Below are positions 52,426 to 60,641 of a stretch of DNA of 64,000 nt, piece after piece. Position numbers and translations under genes: made by a program. This stretch comes from an uncultured Eubacteriales bacterium (GTDB lineage: Bacteria; Bacillota; Clostridia; Oscillospirales; Acutalibacteraceae), in the NCBI GenBank assembly GCA_934477125.1, contig CAKSOL010000003.1:151503-215502 (forward strand), given 5' to 3'. Positions within the stretch are counted from its first letter, which is position 1; each line of letters opens with the position of its first letter. A model generated the notes under the pieces. The model had not been told where the DNA came from. It saw only the letters and a list, made by a program, of their open reading frames with translations, and ran no database searches.

Positions 52426-52461
52426 AACCGGAAAACGCAGTATTTGCTGCCTTTTCCGGTT
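52426..52461 (-). terminator. Terminator after the MATE gene
   Basis: Read leftward, AACCGGAAAA and TTTTCCGGTT form a perfect 10-bp stem around a 16-nt loop that can itself pair, followed by TTGC. It separates the MATE operon from addB. Confidence 0.65.
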
Positions 52462-52473
52462 GTTTAGGCTGTT

Positions 52474-53853
52474 TTATTCGTTTTCGGCAGACTGAGCGGC
52501 AAGCGCCCTTTCGCGCTTTCGCATAATAATCAAATAGGAGGTAAAAACGGCAGCGAAGGTCAGCAGCCAGGATATCGGATAGGAAATGAAAAGTCCGTTG
52601 AAGGTGTGGTACTGCGGCATGGCGAAAACCGTGTATATCCAGACAATCCGCATAACGCAAACTCCTATAATGGTTATAACCATAGGTATAACCGACGAGC
52701 CTATTCCGCGCATAGAGCCGGTTGCCGTGTCCATAATTCCGCAGAGGAAATAGGGGATAAGCATAAATTTGAGACGTTCCATTCCGTAACGTATAGCGTC
52801 AGGAGAATCGGTTATATAAATTCCCAAAAGCTTATCGCCGAAAATATAAGTCAGGTTTCCTATAACTATACCTACAACAGACACCGTTAAAAGGCAAACC
52901 CAGGTGATTTTTTTAACGCGCTTGAGATTTCCGGCACCGTAATTCTGACCGCAGAAGTTGAGCGCCGTCTGATGAAACGCATTCATCGCAACATAGCAGA
53001 AACCCTCTAAGCTTCCCGCCGCCGCGCTGCCGGACATATGCGCGCTGCCGAAAGAGTTTATCGAGGACTGAATCAGAACATTTGATATCGAGAACAGCGT
53101 TCCCTGCAAGCCGGCAGGCAGACCTATTTTCAGTATTCTCGCGAACGCCCGCGTATATATTTTCATTCCCCGGATTTCAAACCGGCAGGCGTCCTCCCGC
53201 CTCATAAGCGACCTTATAACAAGTACGGCGGAAACTCCCTGAGAAATAGAGGTTGCAAGAGCTACGCCCGCAACGTCCATTTTAAACAGGGCAACAAAGA
53301 TTATATTGAGTATAACATTAAGCACTCCGGCAACGGTCAGAAAAATAAGCGGAGAACGGGTATTCCCGGCAGCTCTGAGAATTGCCGAGCCGAAGTTGTA
53401 GAGAATACTGAAGGTTATGCCGCAAAAATAAATCCGCATATATGCAGAGGCGAGCGGCAGCAGCTTGTCGGCTGGAGTTCCCATAAGCTCAAGAAAGGTT
53501 GACGAGAACGCAACGCCTATAACGGTAAGTATAACTCCGCCTATAAGGGCTACGGGTATCGCCGTATGAACCGCCTCGTATGTTCCTTTTTTATCTCCTG
53601 CTCCGAGGCTCTGCGCAACCGCAACGCCAGCTCCAACAGAAAGTCCTATGAAAAGGTTTACCAAAAGGTTTGTAAGCGCTCCGGTAGCTCCTACCGCGGC
53701 AACCGAATCGCTGCCGCTGAACCAGCCGACGACAATAAGGTCGGCGGCGTTGAAAAGCAGCTGCAGAATACTCGTCAGAATTATCGGAACCGTGTATATA
53801 ATAACGCTTTTGAATATCGGTCCCCGGCACATGGAATCTGTATCGAATTTCAT
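52474..53853 (-). CDS. MATE-family efflux transporter
   Basis: The 459-residue protein has about twelve membrane helices in two homologous halves and typical MATE features: PIILTSILQLLFNAADLIVVG near the N-terminus and GLPAGLQGTLFSISNVLIQSSI at the start of the second half. It probably exports drugs or metabolites using an ion gradient. Its start codon overlaps the stop of the plsC-like gene (TAATG), so it is translationally coupled as the third gene of a yfcE-plsC-MATE operon. Confidence 0.92.
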   Translation of the reverse strand: MKFDTDSMCRGPIFKSVIIYTVPIILTSILQLLFNAADLIVVGWFSGSDSVAAVGATGALTNLLVNLFIGLSVGAGVAVAQSLGAGDKKGTYEAVHTAIPVALIGGVILTVIGVAFSSTFLELMGTPADKLLPLASAYMRIYFCGITFSILYNFGSAILRAAGNTRSPLIFLTVAGVLNVILNIIFVALFKMDVAGVALATSISQGVSAVLVIRSLMRREDACRFEIRGMKIYTRAFARILKIGLPAGLQGTLFSISNVLIQSSINSFGSAHMSGSAAAGSLEGFCYVAMNAFHQTALNFCGQNYGAGNLKRVKKITWVCLLTVSVVGIVIGNLTYIFGDKLLGIYITDSPDAIRYGMERLKFMLIPYFLCGIMDTATGSMRGIGSSVIPMVITIIGVCVMRIVWIYTVFAMPQYHTFNGLFISYPISWLLTFAAVFTSYLIIMRKRERALAAQSAENE

Positions 53854-54590
53854 TATTTCTCCTTTGAGCCGCTCAGCTCATACTCCATAAGAGCTTTGAC
53901 CGCCGCGCCGATTTCGTTGGTTTTATGCGCGGCTACATATTCCCGGTTTAAAACTCCGACAACCTGCAAATGAACATCGGTTGAACGGAAAGGAAACCGC
54001 TTTGAAATATCCGCAGTTCCGGTTACGGTTACCGCGACTACCGGAACATCAGCCCATTTTGCTATTTTAAAAACCGAATTATGAAAGGGCAGCAGCTCTC
54101 CCGCGCTGCGCGTTCCCTCCGGATAAACCGCGATTGAAACCTCGTTTGCTTTTAACAGACCGGCGGCTCTTGTGACGCTCTCCATAGCGTTTCGTGCACT
54201 TGAACGGTCAATCGGCATAAAGCAGCAGCGGCGGATTATTCTGCCGAACCAGGGTATTTTGAAATTCTCCGGCTTTGAAATAAAAGCAAGGTCGTATTTC
54301 TTCATAATATGCCAGGTGACTATCGGGTCGAAGTTTGAGCGGTGATTGCTGACAAGCAGAAAACGCCCGTCCGGTATCCGTTCAAGCCCGGATGCGGTTA
54401 TTTTTATCCGGCATACCTTCATGGCAACAGAGGTTATCGAATAAAGCAGAAAGCGGTGAAACCGGCTGTTTTTATCGTAATTTTTATTTGTATCTATCGC
54501 CAGCGCGCAAACGGTCAGGAATAAAAGGTAAAGCGCGATAATTCCGAGAACTGCGCACAGCGCAAACAGTAAAATTTTAAGTATCAGCAT
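53853..54590 (-). CDS. plsC: 1-acyl-sn-glycerol-3-phosphate acyltransferase
   Basis: The ATG at 54590, behind GAGGAA, gives 245 residues; a longer frame to 54662 overlaps the upstream gene. It has an N-terminal membrane helix, the catalytic HX4D motif in VSNHRSNFDP (about residues 91-100), the acceptor-binding VYPEGTRSAG (about 163) and VPVVAVTV. It acylates lysophosphatidic acid to phosphatidic acid in the membrane. It overlaps the phosphodiesterase gene by 14 bp. Confidence 0.93.
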   Translation of the reverse strand: MLILKILLFALCAVLGIIALYLLFLTVCALAIDTNKNYDKNSRFHRFLLYSITSVAMKVCRIKITASGLERIPDGRFLLVSNHRSNFDPIVTWHIMKKYDLAFISKPENFKIPWFGRIIRRCCFMPIDRSSARNAMESVTRAAGLLKANEVSIAVYPEGTRSAGELLPFHNSVFKIAKWADVPVVAVTVTGTADISKRFPFRSTDVHLQVVGVLNREYVAAHKTNEIGAAVKALMEYELSGSKEK

Positions 54591-55140
54591 TAAAATTCCT
54601 CGCGTCAAAGCTTTTATAGCTCTCTCCGTCCAGCGTTTTCCAGGTGAAAACTCCGTTTTCAAAAATTAAATATCCGTTGCGGCTGCCGTCCTTGGGAATA
54701 GAAACCGAGCCGGGGTTAATATAAACAAAACCTCCGCAGAATTCGAGAGCGGGAATGTGAGTATGCCCGTGAAGCAGAACCGACCAGCTGCCGCCGGCGG
54801 GAGGGGACTGGGTGTTGAAAATATGACCGTGGGTCGCGAAAACAGCAACGTCCCCGTCACATAAAATCGCATAGTCCGACATTATCGGAAACGAAAGCAT
54901 CATCTGGTCAACCTCGCTGTCGCAGTTTCCGCGAACGCAAAGAGGCTTCCTTTCAAGCCCGTTCAGCATTGCCGCAACGCTTTTCGGGTCGTATTCCGCA
55001 GGGAGAGCGTTTCTCGGTCCGTGGTACAAAATATCGCCGAGCAGAACAAGCTGCTCCGCCTTTTCCCGGTTCAGCGCCTTCAGCATTTTTTCGCAGTAAA
55101 GCGCAGAGCCGTGTATATCCGACGCTATAAACCATTTCAT
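54577..55140 (-). CDS. YfcE-like metallophosphodiesterase
   Basis: The ATG at 55140, after GGCGGTG, gives 187 residues. Metallophosphoesterase ligands are visible: SDIHG (residues 6-10), LLGDILYHGP (about 39), VRGNCDSEVD (about 74), THGH (about 108) and HGHTHIP (about 130). The size and NPGSVSIPKDGS motif fit the YfcE/MJ0936 family of manganese-dependent phosphodiesterases. The natural substrate is unknown. It is the first gene of the operon and has a good promoter. Confidence 0.92.
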   Translation of the reverse strand: MKWFIASDIHGSALYCEKMLKALNREKAEQLVLLGDILYHGPRNALPAEYDPKSVAAMLNGLERKPLCVRGNCDSEVDQMMLSFPIMSDYAILCDGDVAVFATHGHIFNTQSPPAGGSWSVLLHGHTHIPALEFCGGFVYINPGSVSIPKDGSRNGYLIFENGVFTWKTLDGESYKSFDARNFNADT

Positions 55141-55166
55141 AAAAACACCGCCTAATCTCATTGTAC

Positions 55167-55195
55167 ATTATATATTTATAAAATAATAGTGTCAA
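55167..55195 (-). promoter_or_regulatory. Sigma-A promoter of the yfcE-plsC-MATE operon
   Basis: On the minus strand: TTGACA, a 17-nt spacer and TATAAT, a full-consensus match, 27 bp upstream of the start codon. Confidence 0.88.
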
Positions 55196-55296
55196 GTCTA
55201 ACAGTTTGTAATTTTTTCGTTTTACGTAAAAACCCTTTATTTAAGCGGGGTTTGAGCGATTCCCGGAAAAATAAATTTTATTTTTCGCAAAAAAAG

Positions 55297-55352
55297 GTTG
55301 CAATTTTGTAACTATTTGATATAATAGTAATATCGGTTACAAAGTTGTAACC
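55297..55352 (+). promoter_or_regulatory. Promoter with two palindromic operators for the M23/G5 peptidase gene
   Basis: The -35 is TTGCAA (55298-55303) and the -10 is TATAAT (55320-55325), with a 16-nt spacer. Operator 1, GTTGCAA-TT-TTGTAAC (55297-55312), covers the -35. Operator 2, GGTTACAA-AG-TTGTAACC (55335-55352, perfect 8-bp arms), covers the start of transcription. The layout is that of a repressor-controlled promoter. The same palindrome is found upstream of the G5/3D gene at 8622-8637. Confidence 0.78.
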
Positions 55353-55377
55353 ATTCCGAACATAAAACGCAAAGGAG

Positions 55378-56631
55378 ATGTTTCTTATTTTTAAAGAGTT
55401 AAGCCGGACTGTTTTATCCGCAGCATCTAAAGCCTTTTCTCATATTCGCAGCCGCGGCAGATCAATAAAAATAGGAGCTTTTTGCATATTGTCCGCAGTA
55501 TCAATGATGATGAGCCTTGTGTTTGTCGGTGCAACTCTCGCGCTGAGAGTCAGCTATAACGGCAAAATAATCGCAACGGTTCTCAACAGTGAGCAGTTTG
55601 AGGCGGCCGTAAAGCAGGTAACCGTAACGGTAAACAGCAGCAGCGCGGACGTAAAGCAGGTCGTAAAGGAACCGGAATATACCTCCGTGTTCGTTCTGAA
55701 CGATACTATTGATACAAAGCAGGATGTTGCTCAGGCTATAATTGAAAATACCGAGGATATAGTCTTGGCAGCCGCAGTTTTTATTGACGGCGAGTTTGCC
55801 GCCTGCTCTGCCGACGGCGGTCTTGAGGACTGCATAAACAGCTGCCGGACGCGGTTTGAAACACAAGCCGGAGAAAATACCTCGGAGTTTTTAAAGGCAG
55901 TAACCATTGAAAACGGCTACTATCTTGCCGCGGAGCTTAAATCCTTAGAGGAAATCAGACCGGTTATAGAGACAATTCCGGTTAAAACAACCGTTATTTC
56001 CGCCGTTGATTCGGCAATTCCGTTTGCAACCGAAAAGCGCAATAACAGCGAGCTTTATCTCGGAACATCAAATGTTGTAACCGAGGGTCAGAACGGTGTA
56101 AAGAGAACAGGGGAGAGCGTAACGCTTATAAACGGCGAGGAGACCGAGCGTACCGCTATCAGCGAGGAAGTCGTTTCCGAGCCTGTAACCCGCGTTATAG
56201 AGGTCGGAACAAAACGCCGCTCCGCAACGGGAACAACCGGAACAAAGGTAACCGTTTCCGGGCTTATATTCCCTCTGCCGAACGGAGTATGGCAGGTCAG
56301 CGCCTATTTCGGCGACGGCCGCGGTCACCGCGCGGTTGACCTGCGCAGCCCCAACGGAACTCCGATATATGCCGCTGCGTCCGGTAAGGTCGTTCAGGCA
56401 GGCTGGGACGGGGATTACGGTTATTCGATAGTAATAGACCACGGTAACGGCTTGCAGACGCGCTATGCCCACGAAAGTGATATTTTTGTTTCAGCCGGAC
56501 AAACTGTTTCGGCAGGTCAGGAGATAGGCTCTGTCGGGAAAACCGGAAATGCCAGCGGATATCATCTGCATTTTGAGATAATCATAAACGGCAACCGCAT
56601 TGACCCCGCGCCGTCGCTCGGTATCGGATGA
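55378..56631 (+). CDS. M23 peptidase with G5-like domain, membrane-anchored
   Basis: The 417-residue protein has an N-terminal membrane helix (about residues 34-58), a middle region ending in a G5-like domain (ERTAISEEVVSEPVTRVIEVG, about 260-280) and a complete LytM/M23 domain: zinc ligands in HRAVDL (about 321-326) and HLHFEI (about 399-404), plus catalytic YAHES. M23 enzymes cut peptide cross-links in peptidoglycan. The annotated ATG touches the AAAGGAG site with no spacing, so the real start may be a non-ATG codon slightly downstream. It is probably co-regulated with the 3D-domain protein. Confidence 0.9.
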   Translation: MFLIFKELSRTVLSAASKAFSHIRSRGRSIKIGAFCILSAVSMMMSLVFVGATLALRVSYNGKIIATVLNSEQFEAAVKQVTVTVNSSSADVKQVVKEPEYTSVFVLNDTIDTKQDVAQAIIENTEDIVLAAAVFIDGEFAACSADGGLEDCINSCRTRFETQAGENTSEFLKAVTIENGYYLAAELKSLEEIRPVIETIPVKTTVISAVDSAIPFATEKRNNSELYLGTSNVVTEGQNGVKRTGESVTLINGEETERTAISEEVVSEPVTRVIEVGTKRRSATGTTGTKVTVSGLIFPLPNGVWQVSAYFGDGRGHRAVDLRSPNGTPIYAAASGKVVQAGWDGDYGYSIVIDHGNGLQTRYAHESDIFVSAGQTVSAGQEIGSVGKTGNASGYHLHFEIIINGNRIDPAPSLGIG

Positions 56632-56662
56632 CAGTAAGTAAAAAATCGGACTAAGGTAATTT

Positions 56663-56705
56663 AAGCAGACTTCCGGCGGCTCAAAACCGGAAATCTGCTT
56701 GTTTT
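56663..56705 (+). terminator. Intrinsic terminator after the M23 gene
   Basis: AAGCAGACTTCCGG and CCGGAAATCTGCTT pair with one mismatch and are followed by GTTTT. Confidence 0.85.
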
Positions 56706-56734
56706 AATTTCAGAGAAAGGAACGGAGAGAGCTG

Positions 56735-57241
56735 ATGAAGGAAAACAGAAAGCTTTTAAAGGAAGTTTTGAGAGATATCCGCCATGATATGACCGATGAA
56801 GAAGTATTGAATCTTCTGGCGGACAGTAAAATTTCGGTACGTCCGGATGATAAGGAGAAATATACCATAGGTCAGAAAGCCGCGGATTTAATTGCAAAAT
56901 TTGCCGGGAGCTGGGCTTTTATATTCTCTTTTACGGGAATTCTTATACTGTGGATGGCAGTAAACACAGTTCTTGCATCAAAGGCATTTGACCCGTATCC
57001 TTTTATTCTGCTTAATTTGGTTTTATCCTGTGTTGCCGCTGTTCAGGCGCCGCTGATTATGATGAGCCAAAACAGGCAGGAGGAAAAGGATCGGCGACGC
57101 GCCGAAAACGATTATAAGGTTAACCTGAAAACCGAAATAATGATTGAGGACCTTTATGATAAAGTCAATGCATTGCTGGCAAAACAGTCTGCGCTCGAAA
57201 AACAGCTTCAGGAAAGGAATACGGAGAAAAACGAAAAATAA
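56735..57241 (+). CDS. DUF1003 membrane protein
   Basis: The 168-residue protein has a soluble N-terminus, two membrane helices (about residues 66-85 and 95-115; SWAFIFSFTGILILWMAVN, then PFILLNLVLSCVAAVQAP) and the DUF1003 signature AVQAPLIMMSQNRQEEKDR, followed by a charged coiled-coil tail (NALLAKQSALEKQL). Its function is not established. It lies between two terminators as a single gene. Confidence 0.9.
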   Translation: MKENRKLLKEVLRDIRHDMTDEEVLNLLADSKISVRPDDKEKYTIGQKAADLIAKFAGSWAFIFSFTGILILWMAVNTVLASKAFDPYPFILLNLVLSCVAAVQAPLIMMSQNRQEEKDRRRAENDYKVNLKTEIMIEDLYDKVNALLAKQSALEKQLQERNTEKNEK

Positions 57242-57245
57242 AAAA

Positions 57246-57285
57246 AGACAGTACTGCCGCAGATGATTGACAGTGCTGTCTTTTT
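57246..57285. terminator. Bidirectional terminator between DUF1003 and cupin genes
   Basis: GACAGTACTG and CAGTGCTGTC pair with one mismatch and are flanked by an A run and a T run. Confidence 0.82.
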
Positions 57286-57298
57286 GCAGCAATGAGGC

Positions 57299-57622
57299 TT
57301 AGAACGATACCGTCAGCTGCATTTTGAACTTTTCTATACCGAACACCGCGTGCGGTATACCCTTGGGCATTATCAGCGTTTCGCCCTTTTCCAAAATGTA
57401 TTCCGTTCCGCCGACGGTGAATTTCCCCTTGCCGTCAAGAACGGTTACCATAGCGTCACCTCCGGCGGAATGAGAGGAAATTTCCTCGCCCTTGTCGAAT
57501 GAAAACAGGGTCATACTTACGGCGCTGTTCTGAACAAGCGTTTTGCTGACGACCTGCCCGGTGCTATAATCAACCAAATCCGCAAGATTAAGCTTTTTTT
57601 CTTTTTCGATATTTTTATACAT
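57299..57622 (-). CDS. Small cupin-domain protein
   Basis: The 107-residue protein is a single cupin barrel with KGEEISSHSAGGDAMVTVLDGKG (motif 1; the second conserved metal His is a Gly here, SHSAGG) and GETLIMPKGIPHAVFG (motif 2). Such small cupins may bind metal or small molecules and often act in stress or sensory roles. No specific function can be given. It has its own strong promoter. Confidence 0.85.
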   Translation of the reverse strand: MYKNIEKEKKLNLADLVDYSTGQVVSKTLVQNSAVSMTLFSFDKGEEISSHSAGGDAMVTVLDGKGKFTVGGTEYILEKGETLIMPKGIPHAVFGIEKFKMQLTVSF

Positions 57623-57653
57623 ACCTTCAGCTCCCTAAATGATTGTATCATAT

Positions 57654-57682
57654 ATTATACGCTTTTATAAAGAATATATCAA
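57654..57682 (-). promoter_or_regulatory. Sigma-A promoter of the cupin gene
   Basis: On the minus strand: TTGATA, a 17-nt spacer and TATAAT. TTGTATCA occurs on both sides of it (57643-57650 and near 57702), possibly an operator pair. Confidence 0.78.
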
Positions 57683-57719
57683 TATACTTTATACAACGCT
57701 TTGTATCAATGAATTTTTC

Positions 57720-57748
57720 TTGACATTCCGTACCGCGGGGAATATAAT
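57720..57748 (+). promoter_or_regulatory. Sigma-A promoter of greA-lysS
   Basis: TTGACA, a 17-nt spacer and TATAAT, a full-consensus match, 42 bp before the greA start. Confidence 0.9.
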
Positions 57749-57790
57749 ATTTTTTATAGCAATAAATAAATATAAAAGGTGGTTTTTGTT

Positions 57791-58264
57791 TTGGCAAAGA
57801 CAATTAAGATAACCGACGAAGGTCTTAAAAAGCTGACCGACGAGCTTGAATATCTCAAAACCGAGGGAAGAACCGATATCGCGGAAAAAATAAAAATTGC
57901 CCGTGGCTACGGCGACCTTTCCGAAAACAGCGAATATGATGAGGCTAAAAACGAGCAGGCTAAAATAGAAGCGCGCATTGTCGAGCTGGAGGCAATGCTT
58001 AAAAACGTTGAAATAATATCAGATGTAAAGGGCTCGGCAAAAACCGTCGTTGTCGGAGTATGCGTAAAGGTAAGGGACGTAAAAACCGGCAAGGAATTTG
58101 AATACCGTATCGTCGGCTCAACCGAAGCCGATCCGCGCAACGGAAAAATATCGGACGAATGTCCCGTCGGCAGAGCCATTCTCGGTCACCGCGCGGGCGA
58201 TGAGGTCGTTGTCGAGGCACCGTCCGGAGAAATCCGTCTTGAGCTGCTCAACATTTCAAGATAA
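57791..58264 (+). CDS. greA: Transcript cleavage factor GreA
   Basis: A TTG at 57791, behind AAAGGTGG, begins AKTIKITDEGLKKL, the normal GreA start; an upstream GTG overlaps the ribosome site. The product is 157 residues: an N-terminal coiled coil with the catalytic acidic tip GDLSENSEYDEAK (about 39-51) and the C-terminal FKBP-like domain ending in PSGEIRLELL. It rescues backtracked RNA polymerase. It is followed by lysS, a common pairing in Firmicutes. Confidence 0.96.
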   Translation: MAKTIKITDEGLKKLTDELEYLKTEGRTDIAEKIKIARGYGDLSENSEYDEAKNEQAKIEARIVELEAMLKNVEIISDVKGSAKTVVVGVCVKVRDVKTGKEFEYRIVGSTEADPRNGKISDECPVGRAILGHRAGDEVVVEAPSGEIRLELLNISR

Positions 58265-58295
58265 AATTTTTTAAAACCGAAAGGAAATTTAACAG

Positions 58296-59786
58296 ATGGC
58301 AGAAAATCAGAATAGCGCTCCTGTTCAGGATATAAACGAAATATTGCAGGTTCGCCGGGATAAGCTGTCGGCGTTATGCGAGGCAGGAAACGACCCGTTT
58401 GTTAAAACAAAGTTTGATGTAACGGCTGATTCCGTTGAAATCAAAGCTGATTTTGAGGGCTTTGAGGGAAAAACCGTTTCGCTCGGCGGCAGAATAATAA
58501 GCCGCAGAATTATGGGCAAGGCGAGCTTTGTCGGTCTTAGGGACGGCTCCGGCGATATTCAGCTCTATGTCCGCAGGGACGATGTAGGAGAGGACGATTA
58601 CGCGGCGTTTAAAAAATGGGATATCGGCGATATAATCGGATTAACCGGCTTTGTTTTCAAAACCCAGACCGGTGAAATTTCGGTTCATGCGCAGCATATT
58701 GAGCTGCTTGCGAAATCGCTGCTGCCCCTGCCTGAAAAATTTCACGGCTTAAAGGACACCGACACCCGCTACCGTCAGCGTTATGTTGATTTGATTGTTA
58801 ATCCGGAGGTTCGCGATACCTTTATAAAGCGCTCGGCAATTCTGCGGGAAATTCGCGCCTATCTCGATTCAAAGGGCTTTTTGGAGGTAGATACCCCGAT
58901 ATTGGTTCCGATTGAAATAGGAGCCTCCGCGCGCCCGTTTAAAACTCACCATAACACGCTTGATATGGATATGTATCTGCGTATCGAAACCGAGCTTTAC
59001 CTAAAGCGCCTGATAGTCGGCGGAATGAACCGCGTTTATGAGGTCGGACGTATATTCAGGAACGAGGGAATGGACCCCAAGCATAATCCGGAGTTCACAA
59101 CGGTTGAGCTTTATCAGGCATATACCGATTTCCGCGGAATAATGGATCTTGTTGAGGATCTTTATAAAACGCTTGCCGAAAAGGTTGTCGGAAGCACCAA
59201 AATAACCTATCAGGGTATAGAAATCGATATGGGGCATTGGGAGCGTCTTACTATGGCGCAGGCGGTTAAAAAGTATTCCGGCTGCGATTATTATGAATGG
59301 AAATCCGATGAGGATGCCCGCCGCTGCGCTGCCGAAAAGCACGTTGAGGTTGCGGCGGACGCAACACGCGGAACGGTGCTTGCGGAGCTGTTTGACGCAT
59401 TTGTTGAGGAAAAGCTCATTCAGCCGACGTTTATTTACGATTATCCTGTTGAAATCAGCCCTCTGGCGAAGCGTAAGCCGGACGAGCCTCAGTTTACCGA
59501 GCGTTTCGAGTATTTTATAAACGCTACGGAATACGGAAACGCGTTCAGCGAGCTTAATGACCCGATAGACCAGAAGGAGCGCTTTGAGCGCCAGGTTGCC
59601 CTGAAAAAGCAGGCTGACCCGGAGTGCAATTCAGAGGTTGATTACGATTATGTAACCGCGCTTGAATACGGTATGCCGCCGACGGGAGGCTTGGGCTTCG
59701 GAGTTGACAGGCTTGTAATGCTGCTGACCGACAGCGCCTCTATCCGCGACGTTCTCCTTTTCCCCACAATGAAGAGCCTGAACTAA
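58296..59786 (+). CDS. lysS: Lysine--tRNA ligase, class II
   Basis: The 496-residue enzyme has an N-terminal OB-fold anticodon-binding domain (SLGGRIISRRIMGKASFV) and the class II catalytic core: motif 2 FRNEGMDPKHNPEFTTVELYQAY (about 250-272) and motif 3 GGLGFGVDRLVML (about 468-480). It charges tRNA-Lys. It shares the greA promoter. Near-repeats start 12 bp after its stop and may mark an insertion point of the following island. Confidence 0.97.
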   Translation: MAENQNSAPVQDINEILQVRRDKLSALCEAGNDPFVKTKFDVTADSVEIKADFEGFEGKTVSLGGRIISRRIMGKASFVGLRDGSGDIQLYVRRDDVGEDDYAAFKKWDIGDIIGLTGFVFKTQTGEISVHAQHIELLAKSLLPLPEKFHGLKDTDTRYRQRYVDLIVNPEVRDTFIKRSAILREIRAYLDSKGFLEVDTPILVPIEIGASARPFKTHHNTLDMDMYLRIETELYLKRLIVGGMNRVYEVGRIFRNEGMDPKHNPEFTTVELYQAYTDFRGIMDLVEDLYKTLAEKVVGSTKITYQGIEIDMGHWERLTMAQAVKKYSGCDYYEWKSDEDARRCAAEKHVEVAADATRGTVLAELFDAFVEEKLIQPTFIYDYPVEISPLAKRKPDEPQFTERFEYFINATEYGNAFSELNDPIDQKERFERQVALKKQADPECNSEVDYDYVTALEYGMPPTGGLGFGVDRLVMLLTDSASIRDVLLFPTMKSLN

Positions 59787-59798
59787 ATAACCCTTCAT

Positions 59799-59819
59799 AA
59801 TTCTTCATAATTCTCGATA
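59799..59819 (+). repeat. Left copy of a 21-nt direct repeat
   Basis: The core ATAATTCTCGATA is preceded by AATTCTTC. It is identical in 20 of 21 positions to 63968-63988 and in the same orientation. TTACACCA octamers lie next to both copies. Confidence 0.65.
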
Positions 59820-59908
59820 ATTTGAGTTATGAACGGGTTTACACCAGCAACTTACACCAATTTACAACATCGGTACACCAAACCGAACACAATCGCATAA
59901 TTTTCGTA

Positions 59909-59942
59909 AACCTACCTTGTTTCATTACTTGGTAGGTTTTTT
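59909..59942 (+). terminator. Terminator downstream of lysS
   Basis: AACCTACC and GGTAGGTT form an 8-bp stem followed by TTTTTT. It lies 120 bp after lysS, beyond the TTACACCA repeats; nothing else is seen in that gap. Confidence 0.78.
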
Positions 59943-59954
59943 ATTACAGACAGC

Positions 59955-59991
59955 AAAAGCCGCTTGGATTTCATCTGAAAACCAAACGGCT
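59955..59991 (-). terminator. Terminator of the HxlR gene
   Basis: Read leftward, AGCCGTTTGG and CCAAGCGGCT pair (one mismatch) and are followed by TTTTGC. Confidence 0.65.
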
Positions 59992-60009
59992 GTGTAATGT
60001 GCGATTGTT

Positions 60010-60342
60010 TTAATTGCTTAGTTGCTTTTTATAGCCCTCGCCCCAAGACCACATAGAGTCCAGAATGGGTTTAAGGCTCCTGCCGAGTTCGGTCAATGAG
60101 TATTCCACCCTCGGCGGTACTTCGGCATAGACCTCGCGGTAAACAAGTCCGTTTTCCTCCATGTCACGCAGCTGCGCCGTCAAAACCTTTTGCGATACCG
60201 AACCGATAGACTTTTTCAGTTCTCCGAATCGCTTTGTTCCCGGCATAAGATCGCGCAGTATCAGCACCTTCCATTTGTCACCGATTAAAGTCAGCGTAGT
60301 TTCAACCGGGCAAGCCGGCAGTTCTTTTATTTTCTCGTCCAT
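60010..60342 (-). CDS. HxlR-family transcriptional regulator
   Basis: The 110-residue winged-helix protein has the HxlR pattern: CPVETTLTLIGDKWKVLILRDL (residues 11-32, with the redox-type Cys at 11), RFGELKKSIGSVSQKVLTAQLRDME and RVEYSLTELGRSL. HxlR/YodB-type regulators often sense electrophiles or formaldehyde through the N-terminal cysteine. It is divergent from the SnoaL-to-sirtuin operon and probably controls it. Its own leader contains CAATAGTATCT, which is repeated in the target promoter region. Confidence 0.92.
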   Translation of the reverse strand: MDEKIKELPACPVETTLTLIGDKWKVLILRDLMPGTKRFGELKKSIGSVSQKVLTAQLRDMEENGLVYREVYAEVPPRVEYSLTELGRSLKPILDSMWSWGEGYKKQLSN

Positions 60343-60356
60343 ATATTAAGCCTCCG

Positions 60357-60367
60357 CAATAGTATCT
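60357..60367. promoter_or_regulatory. Candidate HxlR operator, copy 1
   Basis: CAATAGTATCT lies between the hxlR promoter and start codon. The identical 11-mer recurs at 60505-60515, upstream of the divergent promoter. Confidence 0.4.
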
Positions 60368-60386
60368 TTTGGTTTCTTACACTCCG

Positions 60387-60416
60387 ATTATACCATACGG
60401 GCATACTTTTCGTCAA
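60387..60416 (-). promoter_or_regulatory. Sigma-A promoter of the HxlR gene
   Basis: On the minus strand: TTGACG, an 18-nt spacer and TATAAT. Confidence 0.78.
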
Positions 60417-60504
60417 GCGCGGAAAAAAATTAAAAAATTTTTTACTCGGCGCAAAACAGCTGAAAGCCCTTTTTTTACGCAACCGTTTCCTTTCGGTAAC
60501 TGCC

Positions 60505-60515
60505 CAATAGTATCT
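60505..60515. promoter_or_regulatory. Candidate HxlR operator, copy 2
   Basis: CAATAGTATCT lies about 32 bp upstream of the -35 of the operon promoter at 60548. It is the same 11-mer as in the hxlR leader. Confidence 0.4.
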
Positions 60516-60547
60516 CTGCGGTAACTACGGCACAATATTGTGCTTAC

Positions 60548-60576
60548 TTTACAACGGTGACTAAGCCGAATATAAT
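60548..60576 (+). promoter_or_regulatory. Sigma-A promoter of the SnoaL-to-sirtuin operon
   Basis: TTTACA, a 17-nt spacer and TATAAT, 65 bp before the first start codon. Confidence 0.82.
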
Positions 60577-60641
60577 ATAGCCAAGAGCTACGGAGAACGG
60601 CCGCTGCGAAGCTCAAAGCAAAACATAAGGAGCGATCCGAA

